DNA of 33,639 bases from Brevibacterium antiquum (GTDB taxonomy: Bacteria > Actinomycetota > Actinomycetes > Actinomycetales > Brevibacteriaceae), in contig NZ_JABASX010000016.1 in assembly GCF_016107655.1 (NCBI RefSeq), positions 1-33,639 on the forward strand, written 5' to 3'. Below, in pieces: positions 16,192 through 24,725 of this stretch. Each line of letters begins with the position of its first letter. Position 1 is the stretch's first letter. A model generated the notes under the pieces. It made no database searches. It had not been told where the DNA came from and saw only the letters and a program-made list of their open reading frames with translations. The position numbers and the translations under genes were made by a program.

Positions 16192-17253
16192 TCAGTCCTC
16201 CTTCGGATCTGACGCGGCAGCGGTTCCTGTGGTCCTCGCAGACGTCCCCGCGGGGACGTCGCTGTTCCCAGCGGGGACGTCGACTGTGCCGGCGGGGACG
16301 TCGACTGTGCCGGCGGGCACTTGGGCACCCGCCTCGTTGGCAGGATCGTCGGCTGCCGCAGATCCTGACGCGGCTCGATTGCCACGCGATCTCAGCGACG
16401 GTACTCGCTTGAGGAACCCCCACCGGGGCAGCAGCAGTGCGACCACGACGAGCAGTGCAGTTGTCAGCTTCATGTCGTTGGTGTCGAGACCAGCACGCAG
16501 CGCCAGGAAGATGATGAGGCGGTAGATGACCGAGCCCATGAGAGCTCCGAGACTGGCCATGAAGATATTGCGGCTGCCGAAGACTGCCTGCCCCAGGATG
16601 ACCGAGGCGAGTCCGACGAGGATGAGGCCGATGCCCATGCTGATGTCGGAGAATCCCTGGTATTGGGCGATGAGCGCGCCGCAGAGTGCGACGAAGCCGT
16701 TGGACAGGGCCAGGGTGAGCATCGTCGTGTTGTCGGTATTCACGCCGAGGCTGCGGATCATCTGTCGGTTGTTGCCGTTGGCCTGGATCGCCAGGCCCAG
16801 GTCGGTGGTGAGGAACCAGTCGATGGCGAATTTCAGAATCAGGGTGAAGATGAGGAGCACTGCGATGGAGACCCAGGTGCCCAGCCACATGTTCTCCCGC
16901 AGCGGGGTGAACACGGTCTCTTCTCGCAGGAGCGGGAGATTGGCTTTGCCCATGATCCGCAGATTGATCGACCACAGTCCGATCATTGTCAGGATTCCGG
17001 CGAGCAGGCCGTCGATGCCGCCCTTGGTGTGGAGGAGTCCGGTGATGTAGCCGGCGATGAGTCCTGCGCCGATGGCTGCCAGGGTCGCCAGGAAGGGGTT
17101 GACCCCGGCGATGATCAAGGATGCTGCGGTGGCACCACCCGTCGTGAAGCTTCCGTCGACGGTGAGGTCGGGGAAGTTGAGAACCTTGAAGGTCAAGTAG
17201 ACCCCGAGCGCCATCGCTCCGTAGATGAGCCCGAGTTCCAGTGCTCCGAACAT
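16192..17253 (-). CDS. ABC transporter permease with repeat-bearing C-tail
   Basis: Encodes 353 residues. About eight to nine hydrophobic segments and the conserved segments LNFPDLTVDGSF and LGLAIQANGNNRQMIRSLGVN place it in COG4120 (BPD_transp_2, branched-chain-type permease fold). The last 60 or so residues are hydrophilic, Ala/Pro/Gly/Thr-rich, and contain VPAGTVD-type heptads. This tail is not part of the family core. It lies between the lipoprotein gene (82-bp gap) and the ATPase gene (5-bp gap), in a transcript running binding protein, permease, ATPase. Confidence 0.9.
   Translation of the reverse strand: MFGALELGLIYGAMALGVYLTFKVLNFPDLTVDGSFTTGGATAASLIIAGVNPFLATLAAIGAGLIAGYITGLLHTKGGIDGLLAGILTMIGLWSINLRIMGKANLPLLREETVFTPLRENMWLGTWVSIAVLLIFTLILKFAIDWFLTTDLGLAIQANGNNRQMIRSLGVNTDNTTMLTLALSNGFVALCGALIAQYQGFSDISMGIGLILVGLASVILGQAVFGSRNIFMASLGALMGSVIYRLIIFLALRAGLDTNDMKLTTALLVVVALLLPRWGFLKRVPSLRSRGNRAASGSAAADDPANEAGAQVPAGTVDVPAGTVDVPAGNSDVPAGTSARTTGTAAASDPKED
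16241..16333. repeat. 21-bp tandem repeat and 20-bp palindrome in the permease gene
   Basis: Four units of 21 bp cover 16250-16333; the two central ones (16271-16291, 16292-16312) are identical. They encode DVPAGTV-type heptads in the permease tail. Overlapping the first unit is a perfect 20-bp palindrome, GACGTCCCCGCGGGGACGTC (16241-16260). Its 16-bp core CGTCCCCGCGGGGACG recurs in the palindrome after the ptrB gene at 18618-18651. Confidence 0.85.
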
Positions 17254-17292
17254 GTGTTTCCGATCAGGTGGTGATGTGAGGCGTGAGTTGGT

Positions 17293-17325
17293 GTCGCCGA
17301 CCGATCCCGTGTCTCGGCCGGCGAC
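17293..17325. terminator. inverted repeat between binding-protein and permease genes
   Basis: GTCGCCG (17293-17299) pairs with CGGCGAC (17319-17325). It sits ten bases after the binding-protein stop. Such a hairpin could protect the 3' end of the binding-protein mRNA or terminate partially, which would explain surplus binding protein. No U-run is present. Confidence 0.35.
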
Positions 17326-17334
17326 GGGGGTCGA

Positions 17335-18321
17335 TCAGTCGATGACCTTGTCGGCTTCGTCGATGATCTTCTTCGGAATCTCGACACCCTGGGCCTTGGC
17401 GGCCTTCGGGTTGACGACGAGCTCGAGATCGGAGCTGGTCTCCACCGGCATGTCGGCGGGCTTCTCACCATCTTGGAGGATCTTCAGCGCCATCCTGCCG
17501 GTCTGCTCACCCAGCTTCGTGTAGTCGATGCCGCGAGTGATCGCCGCACCCTGTTCCACCTGGCCCGCTTCAGAACCGACAAGGAGCGCCTTGTTCTTCT
17601 CAGCTGCCTGGACCATGGTCGTGACAGCGGAGACGACGTTGTTGTCAGTCGGAACATAGTAGGCGTCGACCTTGCCGAGGGAGTCCACAGCCTGCGCCAG
17701 CTCACTGGAGTTGGCGATCGTGGCTTCCTTGATCTCGACACCCATGTCCTTCGCGGCCTTCTTCGCGAGTTTGACCTGCACCTCCGAGTTGACCTCGCCG
17801 GAGCTGTAGACGATGCCGACGGACTTGGCGTCAGGCTTGAGATCCTTGACCAATTGGAGCTGTTCGGCGACCGGGTTGAGGTCGGAGGTGCCGGTGACGT
17901 TGGCTCCCGGTGCATCGTCGGACTTCACGAGACCTGCTTCTTGGGCGTCGGTAACGGCGGTGAAGAGCACGGGAACGTTGGTGATAGCCTGTGCCGCTGC
18001 CTGTGCGGCAGGGGTGGCCACTGCGAGGACGAGGTCGAGGTCTTCGTTGGCAAATGTCTGCGCGATCGAGGTCGCGTTGGCCTGCTCGCCCTGAGCATTC
18101 TGTTCGTCCCATTCGACGGTGACGTCAGCATCTTCGAAGGACTTCTTGAATCCTGCGCTGGCCGCGTCGAGCGCCGGGTGCTGAACCAGCTGGGAGATGC
18201 CGATCGAGTAGGAATCGCCGCCCTCCCCGCCACCGCTGGAGCCGTCTCCGCCCGAACATGCTGACACCGCAATAACCGAACTCACCGCCACAATCGCTGT
18301 GGCCAGATGCCTGAGACGCAT
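17335..18321 (-). CDS. ABC transporter substrate-binding lipoprotein (ABC_sub_bind family)
   Basis: Encodes 328 residues. A lipoprotein signal peptide ends in VSAC with lipidated Cys22, followed by a Gly/Ser linker. The mature part (ISQLVQHPALDAASAGFKKSF, then TPAAQAAAQAI, PVLFTAVTDAQEAGLV, and YYVPTDNNVVSA) matches the ABC_sub_bind family (COG2984, TrpX-like). Known members bind tryptophan or tyrosine, but others differ, so the ligand is open. Inside the cell wall it would deliver substrate to the permease and ATPase encoded downstream. GGGGAG precedes the ATG closely. Confidence 0.9.
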   Translation of the reverse strand: MRLRHLATAIVAVSSVIAVSACSGGDGSSGGGEGGDSYSIGISQLVQHPALDAASAGFKKSFEDADVTVEWDEQNAQGEQANATSIAQTFANEDLDLVLAVATPAAQAAAQAITNVPVLFTAVTDAQEAGLVKSDDAPGANVTGTSDLNPVAEQLQLVKDLKPDAKSVGIVYSSGEVNSEVQVKLAKKAAKDMGVEIKEATIANSSELAQAVDSLGKVDAYYVPTDNNVVSAVTTMVQAAEKNKALLVGSEAGQVEQGAAITRGIDYTKLGEQTGRMALKILQDGEKPADMPVETSSDLELVVNPKAAKAQGVEIPKKIIDEADKVID

Positions 18322-18617
18322 ACTTCTCCCCTTTGAAAAAACCGGTCCACCTGCGCAGAACCGGGACGAACCCTGTCATTTGTTCCCGGTCGGACCCATC
18401 GGTGGGCCGCACATGGAACTGCAGACGACCCACGCACCGACGCAGCTCAGATCATTCTGATTGCGCAGTCGGTCAGGGGTGCGACTGTGATGACAACCAC
18501 TCTATTGGGCGCCGCTGACACGACCGACCAAAACAAGGTTTTGGAGACAATCGTCCCAGTATTGTTATCTGTCGCGACAAACGTCCCCTGGCGCCGCACA
18601 TCCGGCACCCAAGCGTC
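18322..18617. other. leader region upstream of the ABC importer
   Basis: No gene is visible. It should hold the importer promoter. TGTCGCGACA (18570-18579) is a perfect 10-bp palindrome next to an AT-rich stretch that reads GATAACAAT on the minus strand and could be a -10 region, so an operator is possible. I looked for a tryptophan leader peptide or T-box and did not find one. Confidence 0.35.
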
Positions 18618-18651
18618 CTGGTACGGCGTCCCCGCGGGGACGCCGTACCAG
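18618..18651. terminator. 34-bp perfect palindrome after ptrB
   Basis: Two 17-nt arms (18618-18634 and 18635-18651) are exact reverse complements with no spacer, from CTGGTACGGCG to CGCCGTACCAG. It begins four bases after the ptrB stop on the minus strand. The RNA hairpin would be very stable. No U-run follows, as is common for actinobacterial terminators. The central 16 bp equal the core of the palindrome at 16241-16260. Confidence 0.75.
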
Positions 18652-18655
18652 AGGA

Positions 18656-20977
18656 TCAGGCATCGATGTCGACGTCCGATCGGCCCAGCACATCAAGGAT
18701 CCACGCGAAGTCGAAGGCCGTCTCCTTCCAGGAGTCATAACGTCCCGACGCACCCCCGTGACCGGCGACCATTTCAGTCTTGAGCAGCACATCGGCTCCG
18801 ACCTCACGCAGTCGGGCAACCCATTTGGCTGGTTCGACGTAGAGGACTCGGGTGTCGTTGAGAGAGGTCACGGCCAAGATCTTCGGATGGGCCACCTCGG
18901 CGACGTTCTCGTAGGGAGAATAGGAGCGCATGTACTCATAGACGTCCTGGTCATGGAGCGGGTCTCCCCACTCCTCCCATTCGATGACGGTCAGCGGAAG
19001 TTCGGGCATGAGGATCGACGTCAGTGCGTCGACGAAGGGCACATGGGCGCTGACCCCGGCGAAGAGGTCCGGTGCCATGTTCGTCACCGCTCCCATCAGC
19101 AGCCCTCCGGCCGACCCCCCGGTGGCGACGAGCCTGTCCGGGCTCGTCCACCCCTCGGCGACGAGGTGGCGTCCGGCGGCGATGAAGTCGGTGAAGGTGT
19201 TCTTCTTCGTCGTGGTCTTGCCCTGGTCGTACCAATGGCGGCCCATCTCGCCGCCGCCGCGCACGTGGGCGATGGCGAAGACGACCCCGCGGTCGAGCAG
19301 GGAGAGCCGGGACACGGAGAAGTACGGGTCCATGCTCATCTCATAGGAGCCGTACCCGTAGAGCACCAAAGGCGCAGGCTCGACGGGGACTGCTTCGTGG
19401 GCGTCGGTCTCCCTCGCCGAGGCTGTGGTCGCCGAGGTGGTGGCGCCGTCGGCAAGTGCGACGAGGTCAGTGCGATAGACCATCGAGATCGGAACCTGAG
19501 TTCCGTCCTCGGCACTGGCCCAGACGAGGGATTCGCTGTAGCGGTCGAGGTCGACCGAGCCGAGGACGGGCTGGCGCTTGAGGACCGTGTCAGTGCCGGC
19601 TGCCACGCTGTGCTGATAGATCACAGCGGGTGTGGACATGGAGGTGAAGAGCAGTCGGATACTCGTCTGTGTGAACTCGGGATTGCCGGAGAATCCCAGG
19701 GTTCCGGTTTCGCGGTCGAACGGGAGCTCCTGCAGCGGACCGTACGGTGATGCGGCCCCGGCTTCGGAAGTGCTGCCGGCTCCGGAACCAGCGTTGCCGA
19801 CTGCGGCCCCGGAGCCTTCGGACGCGAGCTCAACGATGCCGACGCGGGCGAAACCGCCTCGGCGGTAGCTGATGACGACGAAGTCCTCGAAGGCGTCGAC
19901 GTCTTCGATGCGCAGACCCTCGACATCTGCCAGCACCGGTCGGCCGATGTCGGCAGGCTCTGCGATGGTGTCCGGTTCGTCGACGGCGTCGACGCTTTCG
20001 CGTGCTGTACCGGCTGGATCGGAGACGGGCACGTCGACGATGTCGAAGTCCTCGCGCTCCTGGTTGTGTGTGATGAGGAAGCGATCCTCACCGGCGATGA
20101 TCGCGTGCTCCACAGAGTATTCGACCCCGTCGACGCGGGGCCAGACGACCTGCGGTGCCGATTCGAGGTCATCGGCTTCAAGCGACCAGAAGCCTGTGGT
20201 GGTCTTGGACCCGGTGACGATGAACATGTATTTGCCCGAGCGGGAGAATCCCGAGCCGACGAAGAAGCGCTCGTCGGGCTCGTGGAAGATGCAGACATCG
20301 TCACTGCTGTCGGTGCCGACACTGTGACGCCAGACCTTCTCCGGTCGCCAAGCCTCGTCGACGGTGGTGTAGAAGATGTAGCAGCCGGTGGGGTCGATCG
20401 AGGCTCCGGCGAATGTGCCGTCGACGGTGTCGGGCAGATCCTCGCCTGTGCTCAGGTCGCGCAGTCTCAGTGTGTACCGCTCGTCCCCGGAGTTGTCCAC
20501 GCCGAAGAGCAGATACCGGCCGTCGTCGGTCAGCGAGAAGGTGCCCAGTGAGAAGAACTCCTGGCCTTCGGCAGCGATATTCGAGTCGAAGATGACTTCT
20601 TCGCCGGGAAGCGTCTCCTCGCCGACCTCGGGCGGAGTCCAGTCATCGACGTCCGCGATGGGCACGCGAACACTGATCCCGTAGTCGAGCCCGGCCTTCG
20701 TTCGGGAGAAGTACCAGTAGCTGCCGCGCCTGGTCGGCACCGACATGTCGGTTTCCTTGATGCGGGTCTTGATCTCGGTGAATATTGACTCCCGCAGTGA
20801 CTCGAGGTGGGAGGTCTGGGACTGCGTCCACTCGTTCTCGGACTCGAGGTGGGCGATGACCTCCGGGGACTCCTTCTCTCGCATCCATTCGTAGTCGTCG
20901 ACGAAGGTGTGGCCGTGATGGGTGCGCTCATGGGGGATCTTCTTGGCCACGGGGGCGCTGGGGGCAGTGTCGTTCAT
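18656..20977 (-). CDS. ptrB: oligopeptidase B (prolyl oligopeptidase family S9A)
   Basis: Encodes 773 residues. It would cleave short peptides after Arg/Lys in the cytoplasm. The N-terminal IPHERTHHGHTFVDDYEWMREKESPEV and a seven-bladed propeller precede the hydrolase domain. Catalytic residues are Ser622 in GGSAGGLLMGAV, an aspartate in SLNDTRV and His740 in AGHGG. LILMPELPLTVIEWEEWGDP-like sequence is typical of oligopeptidase B. At 773 residues it is longer than the usual 680-720. The surplus is in two low-complexity inserts, a Gly/Ala/Ser stretch (GSGAAVGNAGSGAG) and a Thr/Ala/Glu stretch before LVLYGYGSYE. No signal peptide is seen. It is transcribed alone and is divergent from tctC. Confidence 0.93.
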   Translation of the reverse strand: MNDTAPSAPVAKKIPHERTHHGHTFVDDYEWMREKESPEVIAHLESENEWTQSQTSHLESLRESIFTEIKTRIKETDMSVPTRRGSYWYFSRTKAGLDYGISVRVPIADVDDWTPPEVGEETLPGEEVIFDSNIAAEGQEFFSLGTFSLTDDGRYLLFGVDNSGDERYTLRLRDLSTGEDLPDTVDGTFAGASIDPTGCYIFYTTVDEAWRPEKVWRHSVGTDSSDDVCIFHEPDERFFVGSGFSRSGKYMFIVTGSKTTTGFWSLEADDLESAPQVVWPRVDGVEYSVEHAIIAGEDRFLITHNQEREDFDIVDVPVSDPAGTARESVDAVDEPDTIAEPADIGRPVLADVEGLRIEDVDAFEDFVVISYRRGGFARVGIVELASEGSGAAVGNAGSGAGSTSEAGAASPYGPLQELPFDRETGTLGFSGNPEFTQTSIRLLFTSMSTPAVIYQHSVAAGTDTVLKRQPVLGSVDLDRYSESLVWASAEDGTQVPISMVYRTDLVALADGATTSATTASARETDAHEAVPVEPAPLVLYGYGSYEMSMDPYFSVSRLSLLDRGVVFAIAHVRGGGEMGRHWYDQGKTTTKKNTFTDFIAAGRHLVAEGWTSPDRLVATGGSAGGLLMGAVTNMAPDLFAGVSAHVPFVDALTSILMPELPLTVIEWEEWGDPLHDQDVYEYMRSYSPYENVAEVAHPKILAVTSLNDTRVLYVEPAKWVARLREVGADVLLKTEMVAGHGGASGRYDSWKETAFDFAWILDVLGRSDVDIDA

Positions 20978-21210
20978 GGTCCCAGCCTAGCTACCTCGAT
21001 GCCGACGACGCAGTACAGGATGACGAAGCACCTGAAACACCGCTGGGACCGGATGCCCTCGCGACGCTCCAGTACCGGACCACCCTCGCGCCAAGGTGAG
21101 CAGAATGAGCAGAACGCGATCAGTGCGCACAAGCGCGTAATGTGACCTGCATCAATCTAAGCTATGACGAGCCTCACATGCAGTTCACAACAGATATGAA
21201 AGTTTGGTCA

Positions 21211-22257
21211 ATGACGAACCAATCCGCCTCAGATCCTGGCGCAGATCCAGGGGCCGCGCCGCCCCATCCGACTCGGCGCATGTTCGGCCGAATCGCCTAC
21301 GGCGCAATCGCAGTGGCAGCCATCGGGACGGCCACCACTTACTCGGTCAGAGCCGCAACAGCCAAGGGTGACCTCTCCTCCAACCTCACGCTCATCGCAC
21401 CAGCCGGTGCCGGTGGCGGTTGGGACGGGTTCGCCCGGGAGACCCAACAGGCCATGCGCGCGAACAAGCTGGCCAACAACGCCCAAGTCGTCAACATCCC
21501 CGGAGCCGGTGGCACCATCGGTCTCGGCAAGTTCTCCACCATGGGCGGGCAGGCCGACACCATTCTGGCCACAGGCACCGCGATGGTCGGCGGCATTGCA
21601 CTCAACAAGTCACCCGTCGGGTTCGATGACACGACCTTGCTTGCCAGGGTCGCGGAGGACTACGACGTGCTCATCGCCGCCGCCGATTCCCCCTACGACA
21701 CGATCGACGACGTCATCAGCGCCTGGAAGAAGGACCCGGAAGGGTTCGTCTGGACCGGCGGCTCCGCCGGTTCAGTCGATCACCTCACGATCGCCCAGCT
21801 GGCGCTGCTGGCCGACATTCCTGCCTCGAGCATCACCTACATCCCCAAATCCGGCGGCGGTGAAGCGATCCAGACTCTGCTCTCGGGCACCACGGACTTC
21901 GCCTCCTGTGGCTTCAACGAGGTCTCTGACCAGATCGAGGCCGGGCGCGTCAAAGCAATCGGCGTGGCCGCACCGAAGCGCATCGCCGGTTTCGACGACG
22001 TCCCCACGATGACCGAACAGGGCTACAAGGTGACGCTGACCAACTGGCGCGGCTGGCTGGGCGCCCCAGGCATCACCGAGGACGAGGCCTCACAGCTTGT
22101 CGACATTCTCAAGCAGACTCGCGACAGCGCGGAATGGGCAGATGCCCTCGAACGCAACAAATGGACGGACGTGTGGCTGACGGGTGATGAGTTCAAAGAA
22201 TTCATCAAAGAGGACACCTCCCGGATCGAGAAGCTGCTGAAGGAGTTGGGACTGTGA
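21211..22257 (+). CDS. tctC: tripartite tricarboxylate transporter substrate-binding protein TctC
   Basis: Encodes 348 residues from MTNQSASDPG; earlier ATGs at 21178 and 21196 and a GTG at 21142 are in frame, so the start is uncertain. A TRRMFGR motif before a hydrophobic stretch (IAYGAIAVAAIGTATT) looks like a Tat or Sec signal. The mature part has the TctC (Bug family) blocks LTLIAPAGAGGGWDGFARE, NIPGAGGTIGLGKF and YIPKSGGGEAIQTLLSG. It binds a carboxylate outside the membrane and hands it to TctAB. Substrates in the family include citrate and other di- and tricarboxylates; the ligand here is unknown. It starts a tight tctCBA operon. A possible -10 box is TAAGCT at 21158-21163. Confidence 0.88.
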   Translation: MTNQSASDPGADPGAAPPHPTRRMFGRIAYGAIAVAAIGTATTYSVRAATAKGDLSSNLTLIAPAGAGGGWDGFARETQQAMRANKLANNAQVVNIPGAGGTIGLGKFSTMGGQADTILATGTAMVGGIALNKSPVGFDDTTLLARVAEDYDVLIAAADSPYDTIDDVISAWKKDPEGFVWTGGSAGSVDHLTIAQLALLADIPASSITYIPKSGGGEAIQTLLSGTTDFASCGFNEVSDQIEAGRVKAIGVAAPKRIAGFDDVPTMTEQGYKVTLTNWRGWLGAPGITEDEASQLVDILKQTRDSAEWADALERNKWTDVWLTGDEFKEFIKEDTSRIEKLLKELGL

Positions 22258-22931
22258 GCGCTCAGACGTCAACGAAGAAAAGGACCAGGACGGCCCACCT
22301 CGGCGCCGGGACCTGGTGGCAGGGCCGATCAGGTCTCCTGGTCCCCCTCATCATGGCAGGGTTCTCGACCTACCTGCTCATCGGCATCATCACGATGGAC
22401 ATTGCCGAGGACACCGATCCGCCGGGGCCGCAGTTCTTCCCGATGATCATCATGATCGTCGGCTACGTGCTCACGATCCTGCTGACGATCGCCTATATCC
22501 GCAATCCCGAACCCGTCGATGTCGAAGATGATCTTCCCGCCGAGGTGGAGGAGAAGAAGGCGTTCTCGACTCCTGTGACGTCAGCGGTGTCGGCCTCACG
22601 TCTCGACCCGCATGAAGAGGATGAACCGGCCCAGGATCGCAAGGCACTCGCCGAGGCGCGGGCCGCCAATTCGCGCCACCGCACGCACAGCGACTTCGTG
22701 TCTCTGGCCTGGGGCGCCGGCGGATTCGCGGCATTCGCCCTCATCCTCGAGTTCGCCGGGTGGATCCTCGCCGCGGCACTCCTGTTCTGGTGCGTGGCCA
22801 GGTCGATGGGCTCAAAGCGACCCCTGTTCGACCTCACCATGGCGCTGACATTCTCATCCCTGGTCTACATCGCGTTCTCGGTGCTGCTGGGGCTCAATCT
22901 TCCTTCGGGAATTCTGGGAGGTGGCTTCTGA
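22254..22931 (+). CDS. tctB: tripartite tricarboxylate transporter small subunit TctB
   Basis: Encodes 225 residues from a GTG that overlaps the tctC stop by four bases (GTGA), with AAGGAG about eight bases upstream, so translation is coupled. Four membrane segments are seen (LLVPLIMAGFSTYLLIGII, PMIIMIVGYVLTILLTIAYI, LAWGAGGFAAFALILEFAGWILAAALLFW, LTFSSLVYIAFSVLLGL). DUF1468 proteins are usually about 150-180 residues. Here a charged cytosolic loop of about 65 residues (DVEDDLPAEVEEKKAF to ARAANSRHRTHSDF) lies between segments two and three. Confidence 0.86.
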   Translation: MSAQTSTKKRTRTAHLGAGTWWQGRSGLLVPLIMAGFSTYLLIGIITMDIAEDTDPPGPQFFPMIIMIVGYVLTILLTIAYIRNPEPVDVEDDLPAEVEEKKAFSTPVTSAVSASRLDPHEEDEPAQDRKALAEARAANSRHRTHSDFVSLAWGAGGFAAFALILEFAGWILAAALLFWCVARSMGSKRPLFDLTMALTFSSLVYIAFSVLLGLNLPSGILGGGF

Positions 22932-22932
22932 T

Positions 22933-24483
22933 ATGGACGCTCTCATGTCCCTCTTCGAAGGTTTCACACACGCACTGACGCCGATGAACCTGCTGTGGGT
23001 CCTCGTCGGCTGCTTCCTCGGCACAGCCGTCGGCGTCCTGCCGGGCCTGGGCTCATCGATGGCCGTGGCCCTGCTGCTGCCGATGACCTTCGCCCTCGAC
23101 CCGACCGGCGCGTTCATCATGTTCGCCGGCGTCTACTTCGGCGGTCTCTTCGGCGACTCCACCATGGCCATCCTCATGAACACCCCCGGCCAGGCATCGG
23201 CGATCGCCTCGACGTTCGAGGGCCACAAGATGGCCCGCAACGGGCGAGCGCCGCAGGCTCTTGCCACGGCCGCGATCGGTGCGTTCATCGGCGGATTCAT
23301 CTCCTGCTGCCTCGTCGTCTTCGTCGCCCCGGCTCTGGCCGACTTCTCGACGAACTTCGGTCCCGCCGAGTTCTTCGCACTCGCCCTCTTCGCCTTCGTC
23401 GCGACCTCGTCGGTCGTCGCTGACTCCGTGCTCAAGGGCCTTATGGCTCTGGTGCTCGGAATCGGCTTCTCGGTCATCGGCATCGATTCGGTCTCCGGCA
23501 CCGAGCGTTTCACCATGGGTGTCCCCGAACTCTTCGACGGAGTTTCACTGGTCACGGTGACCGTGGCGATGCTGGCCCTGGGCGAGGTCTTCTTCATCGC
23601 CTCCCGGATCCGCCGCAAGGTCAACGACAATACGATCAACTCATCGGGTCGCCCATTCCTCTCCCGCAAGGAGTTCGGCGAGGCGCTGCCCGCGTGGCTG
23701 CGCGGCACAGCGATCGGTCTGCCCTTCGGTGTGATCCCCGTCGGCGGTGCCGATGTGCCGACGTTCATGTCCTATGGCCTTGAGCGCAAACTCGACTCGA
23801 AGCGCAAGGATCCGCAGTTCGGTGACAAGGGTGCCATCCGCGGCCTGGCCGGGCCCGAGTCGGCAGGTTCTGCCACGACCGGCATCGCCATGGGTGCCCT
23901 GTTGGCCCTGGGTCTGCCGATTTCCGCGACGGCTGCGATCATGCTCGCCGCATTCCGTCAGTACGGTCTGCAGCCGGGACCGCTGCTCTTCGACCGGTCC
24001 CCGGAACTCGTCTGGGGTCTGCTGGCGAGCTTCTTCATCGCCATGATCGTGCTGCTCATCATCAACCTGCCCTTCGCTCCCCTGTGGGCGAAGCTGCTCA
24101 AGATCCCGGATCCCTACCTCTACGGCGGCATCGCCGTGTTCTGCGGGCTGGGCATCTATGCCACCTCGGCGTCGCAGTTCGAGCTCATGATCCTGCTGGG
24201 AATCGGCATCATCAGCTTCGTGCTCAAGCGCTACGGTGTGCCGCTGGCGCCGCTGATGATCGGCATGGTCCTCGGCCCGCTGGCCGAGTCCAGCCTGCGC
24301 GATGCCCTGTTGGCGTCGGGCAACGATGTCTCGGTCCTCGTGTCCTCACCGATCACGATCGTCCTCTACGTCATCCTCATCGGTGCGCTGCTCTACACGG
24401 GCATCGGTCGTGTGCTGGCGCGCAGACGGCAGAAGCAGACGACTCAGGAGATGCTCTCTCCGATGGGTTCGTCGCAGCGCTGA
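22933..24483 (+). CDS. tctA: tripartite tricarboxylate transporter large subunit TctA
   Basis: Encodes 516 residues with about eleven or twelve membrane segments. The family motif GTAVGVLPGLGSSMAVALLLP is near residue 30, and GPESAGSATTGIAMGALLALGLP with QPGPLLF are the second conserved block. The internal repeat of the PGLG motif is altered: IPVGGADVPTFMSYGLERK replaces the usual PGAGA-type sequence. It uses the ion gradient to import the ligand delivered by TctC. The ATG at 22933 lies one base after the tctB stop, with GGGAGG about ten bases upstream. A GTG at 22921 is a less likely start. Confidence 0.92.
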   Translation: MDALMSLFEGFTHALTPMNLLWVLVGCFLGTAVGVLPGLGSSMAVALLLPMTFALDPTGAFIMFAGVYFGGLFGDSTMAILMNTPGQASAIASTFEGHKMARNGRAPQALATAAIGAFIGGFISCCLVVFVAPALADFSTNFGPAEFFALALFAFVATSSVVADSVLKGLMALVLGIGFSVIGIDSVSGTERFTMGVPELFDGVSLVTVTVAMLALGEVFFIASRIRRKVNDNTINSSGRPFLSRKEFGEALPAWLRGTAIGLPFGVIPVGGADVPTFMSYGLERKLDSKRKDPQFGDKGAIRGLAGPESAGSATTGIAMGALLALGLPISATAAIMLAAFRQYGLQPGPLLFDRSPELVWGLLASFFIAMIVLLIINLPFAPLWAKLLKIPDPYLYGGIAVFCGLGIYATSASQFELMILLGIGIISFVLKRYGVPLAPLMIGMVLGPLAESSLRDALLASGNDVSVLVSSPITIVLYVILIGALLYTGIGRVLARRRQKQTTQEMLSPMGSSQR

Positions 24484-24528
24484 TCACCTGAGCCCAGGGG
24501 CCCGCTCGGCCCTCGGCAACGGAACTGA

Positions 24529-24574
24529 AGGTTCGGTCGCAGTGGACCGGCAGGTTCGATCGCGGTGGCCTGGC
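24529..24574. repeat. two 23-bp direct repeats
   Basis: Units 24529-24551 and 24552-24574 both begin AGGTTCG and end in GGC, with about five differences. They are non-coding, between tctA and the terminator hairpin. Confidence 0.6.
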
Positions 24575-24589
24575 AGGAGCTGAGGCGCG

Positions 24590-24649
24590 AATTGCAGTGG
24601 GGAGCCGGTCGATTCTCTTGACGAGATCGATCGGCTCCCCACTGCAGTT
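24590..24649. terminator. strong bidirectional hairpin between tctA and the MFS gene
   Basis: GCAGTGGGGAGCCG (24594-24607) and TCGAT (24609-24613) pair with ATCGA (24626-24630) and CGGCTCCCCACTGC (24632-24645) around a 12-nt loop, with one mismatch and some outer pairs. It lies between two converging genes and can serve both. No long U-run is present. Confidence 0.75.
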
Positions 24650-24725
24650 CTGTGTTCAGACGGCAACCTCGTCGTAGGACTGCCGCGTCAGCAGATCTCG
24701 GCTCCACCGACAGAGCTCGGCTCCG

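Noticed and set aside
16187..16975. Long upstream extension of the ABC ATPase frame
   Set aside because: It lies over the permease gene in another frame, is Arg/His/Pro-rich, and the family start with GGAGG is at 16186.
18322..18600. Tryptophan leader peptide or T-box before the ABC importer
   Set aside because: No run of Trp codons, no T-box core, and no paired terminator/antiterminator stems were seen.
21142..21157. CRP-like site TGTGA-N6-TCAAT before tctC
   Set aside because: The second half-site departs from TCACA and a single imperfect match is expected by chance.
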